From positions 1 through 35,182 of the forward strand of contig NC_017074.1 of NCBI RefSeq assembly GCF_000284095.1: a stretch of DNA of 35,182 nt, written 5' to 3'. Below are positions 29,638 through 35,182 of the stretch, piece after piece; the first letter of the stretch is position 1; every line of letters begins with the position of its first letter. Position numbers and translations under genes: made by a program. The DNA is from Selenomonas ruminantium subsp. lactilytica TAM6421 (GTDB lineage: Bacteria > Bacillota > Negativicutes > Selenomonadales > Selenomonadaceae). The notes below the pieces were generated by a model. That model made no database searches, was not told the DNA's origin, and was given only the letters and a program-made list of their open reading frames with translations.

Positions 29638-31988
29638 TGAGTACAACGGTAAACAAAAAATGGGAATCCACATTCCCGACCACTATTGGAAATCAGACGC
29701 GGCCGGATAAAGGCGTTGACGACACTCTGTCTTTTGAGACTGGCGCATTTCCGCAGTTTATGAGCACAGATCCGGTTCGCTATGACAAGCAGAATGCGGC
29801 CATGAGTCAAGCAATGAGTAACGACGCCCGACTCAACGAGAAAATAAATAATTCCAATGCCGAACTGGATAAGCATAAAAAAGATCCTGCCGCTCATACT
29901 GCTGGAATCGGCGGTAATGCGGCCACGGCAACAAAGCTAAAAGAAAAAAAAGCACTGCGGTTGTCTGGAAAGGCCAAAGGCGAGGCAGAATTTGACGGTT
30001 CTGCGGACGCCAACATAAGCGTAACCGACGTAACTGCTGACCGCTGCACCGGCAACTCCGCCACGGCTACGCAAACGACCGCTACCGCCGCGAACGGAGG
30101 AGCAGCCGACCTTGTTAAAGGCAGTATGGCTGGTGGTGACAGCTTCCGCATTCGCGTTGGCGGAAAGGACGACAATAGCTGGGCTGAAATTGCCACAGGA
30201 GACAATGGCAACGAGACCATTACTGTAGCACAATACAGCGGCGCATTTGCTACGAAAGTCAAAGAAGCTACACTGTTGGACGGAGCCGGAAACACCGCAT
30301 TTCCTGGCAGGGTGAGCGCTTCAAATGGTTTCAAAGGCCACCTTTATGACAAGGCAGATACGGCAGGACGCGCGGACGTTGCAACAACAGCAGACAGACC
30401 AACCGGTTTTACTGGATCAGACGCTGGCGAATGGGGCAACACTGTAGGCACTCATGTAGCTGGCTGGAGCACTAAAAACGGTGGTTCTATTGACTTCCGC
30501 GAAAACGGCAGCCAGGTCAACATGAAGGTTGACGGCGTTATGTACCAGCGCGAAGGAGCGCGTTTGGTTATCGACGACAGCACTGTCAACAATTATGCTC
30601 CGACGAAAACTGGCGGCGGTGCTTCCGGAACTTGGGGAATAAGCGTAACAGGAAATGCCGCAACAGCAACGAATGCCGGACATTTGAGTGACTTCAATGG
30701 CGGACATGTTGTAAATGTTGCGGATAAGGCAGCAGACGCGTGGGCCAGCCTTGGCAGTTCAAATTCAGGTTGGTGGCTTAAGAGCATACATACCAATGCA
30801 AACACTCCAGCTTGGCTTTCTAATAACTATTCAGCCGGCATTGCGTTTGGCGGATCAGATACAAAAGGCGTAATCAGTACAGCTTACAACGGCCCAAGAG
30901 TTAAATTTGCAGGCGGCAATGGCACCAAACCGGTTTGGTGGTACGGTCTCAATGGTACAAGCGGTAAGACATACGACCTGAACAATATGCCGTCTTCCTG
31001 GAATAATGTTGCGGGCAAACCGGCCACTTTTGCGCCTTCGCCACATAACCATGACAGTTCATATCCTTCTACGACTGGAGCTAGAGCCAGCGGCACTTGG
31101 GGCATTAATATAACAGGCAACGCCGGTTATTCTGCTCACAGTGGCAAGGTAGACAATGACAACGCACAAATGCGGTTCCATTGGGACGGTTCAAAAGGCA
31201 ACCAGCCAACCTGGGTATGGGGAAGTAACGACTCAAGTAATGCGTATGTCTTTAACCCAAAAAATTTCAGCGTGAACTACTCAAACAGCGCGGGAAATTC
31301 TGACAAACTGGACGGTTATCATGAAAATAGCTTCCTGCGCTACCGTGACGCTCAGGGCAATGGTGTTGGAACATTATGGAGCCAAATAGGTATTCGTCAG
31401 TACAGTAACGGACGACCAGACGGTTTGGGCGAAGGATATAACTACGGCGCGGTCGTTTCACTGCCCGGCAAGGACTCCCGCCTTGATCTTTGGTACAATA
31501 GCCAGAGCAGCAGCAACGGTGACGGACTTTACTACCGCAGCGGGTGGGGATCAGGTAAGAAGGGCTGGCGGCGTATTCTCGACAGTGGCAACTTCAACAA
31601 CTGGGCGCCGACCAAGACTGGCGGTGGAGCCAGCGGAACTTGGAAAATCAATGTCACTGGTTCAGCTGGCAGCGTAGCGTGGAACAACGTCACGGGTAAA
31701 CCGGGCTGGACCACAGACTCAACTAAAGCTGCAAAAACGGGGTGGACGCGACTCCCTGGCAACTTGATTATGCAGTGGGGCGTCGTCAGCGGTAAAGGTA
31801 CGCTGACTATCACATACCCCATTGAATTCACAACTTTCGCGGTGCCTGTCATGAATGGTACTGCTGACGGAACATGGGATAACGACGACCAAAACCCGGC
31901 AATCATAAAACAGTCTTTGACAGGCTTTACGGCTAATTCGTCTCTTTCAAACCAAGCCACTATCAACTGGATAGCTATCGGTAAGTAA
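29637..31988 (+). CDS. Tail fibre protein
   Basis: A 783-aa receptor-binding fibre. The N-terminal about 100 residues attach to the baseplate (PDKGVDDTLSFETGAFPQFM, then MSQAMSNDARLNEKINNSNA). The shaft is rich in Gly/Ala/Thr/Asn with many GNAATAT and D-type repeats. Three copies of a fibre repeat are visible: PTKTGGGASGTWGISVTGNA, STTGARASGTWGINITGNAG and PTKTGGGASGTWKINVTGSA. The end (GNLIMQWGVVSGKGTLTITY, then NWIAIGK) is the usual tail-fibre tip domain ending. It decides host range. No tail-fibre chaperone of known type is adjacent, though the small genes after it are in that place. Confidence 0.93.
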   Translation: MSTTVNKKWESTFPTTIGNQTRPDKGVDDTLSFETGAFPQFMSTDPVRYDKQNAAMSQAMSNDARLNEKINNSNAELDKHKKDPAAHTAGIGGNAATATKLKEKKALRLSGKAKGEAEFDGSADANISVTDVTADRCTGNSATATQTTATAANGGAADLVKGSMAGGDSFRIRVGGKDDNSWAEIATGDNGNETITVAQYSGAFATKVKEATLLDGAGNTAFPGRVSASNGFKGHLYDKADTAGRADVATTADRPTGFTGSDAGEWGNTVGTHVAGWSTKNGGSIDFRENGSQVNMKVDGVMYQREGARLVIDDSTVNNYAPTKTGGGASGTWGISVTGNAATATNAGHLSDFNGGHVVNVADKAADAWASLGSSNSGWWLKSIHTNANTPAWLSNNYSAGIAFGGSDTKGVISTAYNGPRVKFAGGNGTKPVWWYGLNGTSGKTYDLNNMPSSWNNVAGKPATFAPSPHNHDSSYPSTTGARASGTWGINITGNAGYSAHSGKVDNDNAQMRFHWDGSKGNQPTWVWGSNDSSNAYVFNPKNFSVNYSNSAGNSDKLDGYHENSFLRYRDAQGNGVGTLWSQIGIRQYSNGRPDGLGEGYNYGAVVSLPGKDSRLDLWYNSQSSSNGDGLYYRSGWGSGKKGWRRILDSGNFNNWAPTKTGGGASGTWKINVTGSAGSVAWNNVTGKPGWTTDSTKAAKTGWTRLPGNLIMQWGVVSGKGTLTITYPIEFTTFAVPVMNGTADGTWDNDDQNPAIIKQSLTGFTANSSLSNQATINWIAIGK

Positions 31989-31997
31989 ATTAGGATC

Positions 31998-32090
31998 GTG
32001 ATTGATATAAGCATAATAATAAGTACAGCAGTTTTGCAGGGCTACGACCAGAACAGCGGCATTATTGAAATCTACGGACTCAACTACTAA
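31998..32090 (+). CDS. Possible 30-aa protein after the tail fibre
   Basis: A GTG at 31998 opens 30 codons (IDISIIISTAVLQGYDQNSG, IIEIYGLNY) to TAA at 32088-32090, in the same frame as the fibre gene after its stop. The SD is weak (TTAGGAT). The ending QGYDQNSGIIEIYGLNY looks protein-like. It may be a small gene, or a fibre extension reached only by stop read-through; it could also be chance. Confidence 0.35.
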   Translation: MIDISIIISTAVLQGYDQNSGIIEIYGLNY

Positions 32091-32104
32091 TGGAGGTATT
32101 CAAC

Positions 32105-32383
32105 ATGACTCAGGAAGAAATTGATTATATGAACGATCCATTCGTGCAGAAGGCAGGCGAGGCTATCGCCCCCTCTTATTTTGAGCTTGTATTCAGGTTT
32201 AAGTGCCAGCCTTTTGAATCCGTGCCTGTTTACTGGCGCAAACAGGTTCGCGACTACTACGAGGCGCATAAACATGAATTGTATGACTACAGCCCGGCCA
32301 CGGATTATTTTAACCCTATCCTGCCGGACGAAGCACCTGCTGACGTAGAAAAGAAAAAAAACGAGGACAACGGCAATGAGTGA
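32105..32383 (+). CDS. 92-aa fibre-associated protein, unknown
   Basis: ATG 32105 is chosen because GGAGG (32092-32096) lies 8 nt before it; an upstream reading at 32090 overlaps the SD. The protein (TQEEIDYMNDPFVQKAGEAI, FRFKCQPFESVPVYWRKQVR, DYYEAHKHELYDYSPATDYF) is acidic with several aromatic residues. It is in the place of a tail-fibre assembly or XkdX-like protein. Function unknown. It overlaps the next gene. Confidence 0.65.
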   Translation: MTQEEIDYMNDPFVQKAGEAIAPSYFELVFRFKCQPFESVPVYWRKQVRDYYEAHKHELYDYSPATDYFNPILPDEAPADVEKKKNEDNGNE

Positions 32384-32651
32384 CAGGGAACTGCACGACG
32401 TCGTTGTACAACAGTTAAACAGTATGAGCGCATGGCAGCATGACACCACCGAACTGCTGCGCTCAATGTCAGAGCGGCTGGCTCGTCTTGAGAATAGTGT
32501 CGACAATCTGGAGAAGCGCCGGGAAGCAGACGACGGCAAGCTGACAGAACTGGAAGCTCTTAAAAATCAGGGCATTGGTGCCAAAGGAGTAGTTGCAGCG
32601 ATTGTTGCAGCTATTCCTGGCATTGTTGCTCTACTGAAACTGTCTTTGTGA
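32376..32651 (+). CDS. XhlA-like lysis membrane protein
   Basis: A 91-aa protein starting inside the end of the preceding gene. Residues 1-65 form a coiled coil (LLRSMSERLARLENSVDNLE) and the C-terminus is a single membrane helix (GVVAAIVAAIPGIVALLKLS). This is the layout of XhlA of PBSX, which works together with a holin to release the amidase. It is followed 10 bp later by the holin-like gene. Confidence 0.8.
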   Translation: MSDRELHDVVVQQLNSMSAWQHDTTELLRSMSERLARLENSVDNLEKRREADDGKLTELEALKNQGIGAKGVVAAIVAAIPGIVALLKLSL

Positions 32652-32661
32652 GGAAGTAAAA

Positions 32662-32877
32662 ATGAAAGCGATTATGTATATTCTTCAAAACTGGACGCTT
32701 ACTCATACTTTTGTACTGGCTTTTCTTGCCGGCTGGTTCGCCAATGGTTTTGGCGCAGGCCTAGATCTCACGGCCCTGGCCACAGCTTACGGCGTAGCTG
32801 CTGGCGTCAATGTTACAAAGTACGGCATTGCGTCCACATTGAATTCAAAACCTGGAGAAAAGCCAGAGGTGAAGTAA
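32662..32877 (+). CDS. Holin-like membrane protein
   Basis: A 71-aa protein (SD GAGGAAG) with two hydrophobic segments (LTHTFVLAFLAGWFANGFGA; TALATAYGVAAGVNVTKYGI) and a charged C-terminus (KPGEKPEVK). Size, topology and place before the amidase fit a class II holin. No specific family was recognised, so an alternative small membrane role is possible. Confidence 0.7.
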   Translation: MKAIMYILQNWTLTHTFVLAFLAGWFANGFGAGLDLTALATAYGVAAGVNVTKYGIASTLNSKPGEKPEVK

Positions 32878-33390
32878 ATGGTAGATCTGGAAAATCCATT
32901 CCGAGACGGCAGACCTGGCAAGGACGGCAAGGACGGCCTGTCAGCTTATGACATAGCAGTAAAGCATGGGTATGTCGGCACAGAAGAAGAATGGTTGGCC
33001 AGTCTGCATGGCAGGGACGGGCGTGACGGTTTAAGCGTTCAAGGGCCAGCAGGCGTTCAAGGGCCGCAGGGTGAAAATGGCTTATCCGCTTATGAGCTTG
33101 ACTGTCAGGAAGGTTTTGTTGGTACAAGGCAGGAATGGCTGCAGAGCTTAAAGACACAAGGAAAAAAGCTGCCAGAGCTGCAACAGGACATACTCAATAT
33201 GGCCTTACCTGCCACTGCGGAGAAAAAGTTTCTCACAGGCGCGCAGGACGTAATCGGCGCAGTCAATGAAACAAAAAGCTCAACGCAGGCAGCAGTACAA
33301 ACACAAACCGCTATAACAAACATGCTGACCATTCAACTCGCCCAGCTCAATGCTAAGGTGAAAATGATAGAACAGCAACTGAAGAAGTAA
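32878..33390 (+). CDS. Collagen-like protein between holin and amidase
   Basis: A 170-aa protein starting directly after the holin stop. It contains Gly-X-Y runs (DGRPGKDGKDG; GRDGRDG; QGPAGVQGPQGENG) between two copies of a motif: SAYDIAVKHGYVGTEEEWLA and SAYELDCQEGFVGTRQEWLQ. The C-terminal 60 residues are a coiled coil (TNMLTIQLAQLNAKVKMIEQ, QLKK). Such collagen-like modules with SAY...GTEEEWL repeats occur in phage fibres and cell-surface proteins of Bacillota. A trimeric rod attached to virion or used at lysis is likely. Confidence 0.75.
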   Translation: MVDLENPFRDGRPGKDGKDGLSAYDIAVKHGYVGTEEEWLASLHGRDGRDGLSVQGPAGVQGPQGENGLSAYELDCQEGFVGTRQEWLQSLKTQGKKLPELQQDILNMALPATAEKKFLTGAQDVIGAVNETKSSTQAAVQTQTAITNMLTIQLAQLNAKVKMIEQQLKK

Positions 33391-33406
33391 AAAGGGAGAA
33401 TTATTC

Positions 33407-33955
33407 ATGAAAGTATTTTTGAATCCAGGACATGATAGAACTTATGACTCCGGCGCTTGTCACTGGAGCGGCACACGCGAGGCAGACATTGCCTGGCTGA
33501 TCGGCTGCAAAGTACAGGAGTATCTGGAAGCTGCCGGCGTAGAAACAATGATTATGCAGAGCGACAACCTTTGCGGCTGGGACTGTGACCGCGAGGATCG
33601 CCCCAAGGCTGTATGCAAGACTTCTGATAACTGGGAGGCCGATCTCTTCGTATCAATTCACTGCAACGCATTCAACCAAGAAGCCAAAGGTACAGAAGTG
33701 GAGTATATTTCCGCCGCTGGCGCAAAGGCTGCCCAGTGCATTCAGGATCAGATTGTGGACGCACTTGGCACTGTAGACCGCGGCATAAAAGTTCGTCGCG
33801 ATCTCATGGTTCTAAAGCATACGGACGCCGTAGCTGTGCTGGTCGAATGTGCATTCATTGATAACGACGAAGATCATGAAAAACTGGTTAACCGTACGGA
33901 CGAATTCGCCGCAGTTATTGCACGAGGCATTACGGATTACGAACTGACTCTGTAA
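33407..33955 (+). CDS. N-acetylmuramoyl-L-alanine amidase (Amidase_3 endolysin)
   Basis: A 182-aa zinc amidase (SD GGGAGAA) that cuts the bond between MurNAc and L-Ala in peptidoglycan. Motifs: LNPGHD (H9), TREAD (E25), FVSIHCNAF (H85) and VLVECAFIDN (E147, catalytic). It is a single catalytic domain without binding module or signal peptide, so it depends on the holin for release. It ends the late operon. Confidence 0.94.
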   Translation: MKVFLNPGHDRTYDSGACHWSGTREADIAWLIGCKVQEYLEAAGVETMIMQSDNLCGWDCDREDRPKAVCKTSDNWEADLFVSIHCNAFNQEAKGTEVEYISAAGAKAAQCIQDQIVDALGTVDRGIKVRRDLMVLKHTDAVAVLVECAFIDNDEDHEKLVNRTDEFAAVIARGITDYELTL

Positions 33956-33965
33956 ATATAGAAAG

Positions 33966-33995
33966 CCCCCATGCGCGCGCATGGGGGAATTTTTT
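33966..33995. terminator. Terminator at the end of the late operon
   Basis: A 22-bp perfect palindrome (CCCCCATGCGC with GCGCATGGGGG, 33966-33987) is followed by six T residues (33990-33995) on the plus strand. The minus-strand gene ending at 33994 meets the same hairpin; its T-tract is poorer, so it may act in both directions. Confidence 0.9.
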
Positions 33996-34404
33996 ACCAA
34001 GGTATATTGTTCGCTTTTTTAAACCCTTCTTGGTATATGTGAAACAGAGTAAGGGCGATAAATTGACCAACAGTATTAGGTTTCACCAATTGCCAGTCTT
34101 TGTCAGAAGTAGTTTTAACATAACGACCATTTTTATCATAAACAGCCACTGCTTCATTTTTCAAAAATATACTGTCTACACTTCCATACCAAACCGCAAG
34201 GTTAATGAGTTCATAATCTCCGTCCGCTTTCACATTTTTCAATTTCACGCGAAGTTCCTTCTTGTCCCATTTCCCGGTATTGCGGTCAACATAGAACTTT
34301 GAATATTCATTTGAAAACAACGGGCACCAATCCGCAGCAGAACAGTGGGAAAGCGGCAAAAACAACGAGAACAGCAACGTAACAACTACAAATACTTTTT
34401 TCAT
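33994..34404 (-). CDS. Secreted moron protein, copy 1
   Basis: This has 136 aa from the ATG at 34404 (SD GGAGGTC); an in-frame start at 34428 lies upstream of the SD. A signal peptide (MKKVFVVVTLLFSLFLPLSH, cleavage near CSAA-DW) is identical to that of the next gene. The mature protein has YSKFYVDRNTGKWDKKELRV, KLKNVKADGDYELINLAVWY and YDKNGRYVK. The W-(x)-YVDR-(x)-VKVVKADG-(x)-DKNGRY plan resembles surface-adhesin-E-like small secreted proteins. It is probably expressed in the lysogen to alter the host surface. Tandem copy of 34500-34910; the two have diverged mostly in the middle. Confidence 0.8.
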   Translation of the reverse strand: MKKVFVVVTLLFSLFLPLSHCSAADWCPLFSNEYSKFYVDRNTGKWDKKELRVKLKNVKADGDYELINLAVWYGSVDSIFLKNEAVAVYDKNGRYVKTTSDKDWQLVKPNTVGQFIALTLFHIYQEGFKKANNIPW

Positions 34405-34474
34405 AAAGACCTCCAGCAAAAATGACATGACTCATTCCATATTAGCAGTATTTCATGGCCATGTCCATTTTTCT

Positions 34475-34505
34475 GGGCGAAATGTTGAGGGCCGACGTAT
34501 TATTC
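34475..34505 (+). promoter_or_regulatory. 39-bp element D, truncated copy
   Basis: GGGCG (34475-34479) then CGACGTATTATT, after which the consensus is lost (TCAGG) at the stop codon of the downstream minus-strand gene. It lies upstream of moron copy 1 in the opposite orientation. The match to element E shows that it was duplicated together with the moron gene. Confidence 0.55.
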
Positions 34506-34910
34506 AGGAATTTTGTTATCTCTTTTGAAATGTCCTTGGTATAATTCAAACAGCTTAAAGGCGAGAACTTGACCTGCCGTATTCGGCTTCACCTCAATCC
34601 AATTGTCGTCCGAGAAGTGGAGAATATAACGGCCATTTTTGTCATAAACAAACACTGTACTGTTTTGCAAATATATCTCATTTCCACTTTCGTATCTGGC
34701 AATGAGGTTAATGAGCGAGTATTCGCCGTTTGCTTTCACAACTTTTAATCCTACATGGAGGTCCATTCCGTCCCATATTCCACTGCTACGGTCAACATAA
34801 ACGGTTTTCTTATCGTCAGACAGTATCCAGTACCAATCCGCAGCAGAACAGTGGGAAAGCGGCAAAAACAACGAGAACAGCAACGTAACAACTACAAATA
34901 CTTTTTTCAT
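34500..34910 (-). CDS. Secreted moron protein, copy 2
   Basis: This has 136 aa, SD GGAGGTC. The same 25-residue signal peptide as copy 1 is followed by ADWYWILSDDKKTVYVDRSS, GIWDGMDLHVGLKVVKANGE, YSLINLIARYESGNEIYLQN and VYDKNGRYILHF. The two copies agree at the start, in the YVDR and DKNGRY blocks and at the end (FKLFELYQGHFKRDNKIPE against FHIYQEGFKKANNIPW). About 95 bp upstream is also conserved. The middle parts differ strongly, consistent with diversifying selection or an old duplication. Confidence 0.8.
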   Translation of the reverse strand: MKKVFVVVTLLFSLFLPLSHCSAADWYWILSDDKKTVYVDRSSGIWDGMDLHVGLKVVKANGEYSLINLIARYESGNEIYLQNSTVFVYDKNGRYILHFSDDNWIEVKPNTAGQVLAFKLFELYQGHFKRDNKIPE

Positions 34911-34956
34911 ATAGACCTCCAGAAAATGACATGACTCATTCCATATTAGCAGTATT

Positions 34957-35025
34957 TCATGGCCATGTCCACAATTCTGGGCGAAATGTTTGGTCCCGAC
35001 GTATTATATATAGTGAGAATGCCAT
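34957..35025 (-). CDS. Possible 22-aa leader peptide before moron copy 2
   Basis: On the minus strand AAGGAGG (35040-35034) stands 8 nt before ATG 35025 and opens 22 codons (MAFSLYIIRRDQTFRPELWT, then WP) to TGA at 34959-34957, about 45 bp before moron copy 2. It runs straight through element E. It may be a leader ORF that controls the downstream gene, or a remnant. The truncated duplicate at 34475 keeps the frame but lacks start and SD. Confidence 0.35.
   Translation of the reverse strand: MAFSLYIIRRDQTFRPELWTWP
34979..35017 (+). promoter_or_regulatory. 39-bp element E (before the parA terminator)
   Basis: GGGCG (34979-34983), then CGACGTATTATATATAGTG and GAG: one change from the consensus. 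On the plus strand the only thing downstream is a terminator at 35051-35076, so as a promoter it would make a roughly 60-nt RNA. On the minus strand it is upstream of moron copy 2. Confidence 0.6.
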
Positions 35026-35050
35026 AACCTTTTCCTCCTTATTTATATGA

Positions 35051-35076
35051 AACCACCCTGCTCAGGGGTGGTTTTT
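35051..35076 (+). terminator. Terminator upstream of parA
   Basis: AACCACCC (35051-35058), loop TGCTCAG and GGGTGGTT (35066-35073) form a perfect 8-bp stem running into a T-tract (to 35076, then GTTTTG). It insulates the parA promoter from upstream transcription. Confidence 0.85.
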
Positions 35077-35090
35077 GTTTTGTCCGCAGC

Positions 35091-35119
35091 TTCCCTTCTA
35101 TCGCAAGTTGTTGTATAAT
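35091..35119 (+). promoter_or_regulatory. parA promoter
   Basis: TTCCCT (35091-35096, weak), a 17-bp spacer and perfect TATAAT (35114-35119), about 60 bp before the parA ATG across the circle junction. The -10 box is inside the first heptamer of cluster 5, so binding there would block transcription. Confidence 0.65.
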
Positions 35120-35153
35120 AGCTACTAGGTTTAATAGGTTAATAGGCTAATAG
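35115..35153. repeat. CTAWTAG heptamer cluster 5 (parA operator / candidate parS)
   Basis: Five heptamers (ATAATAG 35115-35121, CTACTAG 35122-35128, TTAATAG 35131-35137 and 35139-35145, CTAATAG 35147-35153) cover the parA -10 box and leader. By analogy with other type I partition loci, a site next to parA is the expected binding site of the partner protein. The flank TAGGTAGATAC recurs at cluster 4. Confidence 0.8.
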
Positions 35154-35182
35154 GTAGATACACATAAGGGGAGGGCAACAGA

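Noticed and set aside
30598-31665. Repeated segments in the tail fibre gene as a diversity-generating retroelement target
   Set aside because: No reverse transcriptase or template repeat is present; repeats code for the common GGGASGTW fibre unit.
1-35182. tRNA or rRNA genes
   Set aside because: No cloverleaf with T-loop (GTTCGAATC-like) and CCA-side acceptor was found on reading; none is claimed, though a covariance search was not possible.

Overview
The window reads as one complete circular element of about 35 kb: a temperate contractile-tailed phage (myovirus) that persists as a plasmid, i.e. a phage-plasmid. It starts exactly on the ATG of a parA gene, whose Shine-Dalgarno (SD), promoter and operator-like repeats lie at the far end (35091-35175). 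It carries partition genes and a primase-type replication protein, and no integrase is visible. Strong AAGGAGG-type SDs, PBSX-like baseplate genes and consensus sigma-70 promoters point to a Bacillota host. A member of the Negativicutes is possible but only a guess.

Layout. 1-1528: parA and a ParB-like partner. 1788-2816 (-): free-standing LAGLIDADG homing endonuclease. 2900-4440: accessory region with a small secreted protein, an Fst-like type I toxin-antitoxin locus (27-aa toxin on the minus strand, convergent antisense RNA on the plus strand), a DinJ/RelB antitoxin remnant and a 41-aa membrane peptide. 4440-6026: palindrome-rich control region, a small winged-helix protein and a probable replication origin region. 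6027-7784: replication protein with winged helix, archaeo-eukaryotic primase (AEP) domain and a decayed DnaG-type zinc-finger region. 7898-11797: early genes of mostly unknown role, including a coiled-coil protein, a membrane protein on the minus strand, a PD-(D/E)XK nuclease-like protein with a structured leader, and a sigma region-4-like regulator. 12003-21264: HNH, terminases, portal, protease, capsid, connectors, sheath and tube. 21346-29637: tail chaperones (with a programmed -1 frameshift), tape measure and baseplate. 29637-33955: tail fibre, holin-like proteins, a collagen-like protein and an amidase. 33994-34910 (-): two tandem copies of a secreted-protein gene, probably lysogenic-conversion cargo.

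How it fits together. Two repeat families tie the genome together. (i) A 39-bp element (GGGCG, then CGACGTATT and an AT-rich tract at fixed spacing) precedes the packaging, portal and baseplate operons. The first copy follows the terminator of the operon encoding the sigma region-4-like protein, so this looks like a dedicated late-transcription switch. (ii) Clusters of the heptamer CTAWTAG sit upstream of parA (overlapping its promoter) and upstream of four other genes, including the capsid and tail-tube genes. They may be a dispersed centromere that also lets the partition protein act on phage genes. The clearest individual discoveries are the antisense-RNA toxin locus, the A_AAA_AAC frameshift site with its downstream stem, and a switch-like structured RNA at 9758-9847. 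All calls come from reading the sequence; no database search was run.
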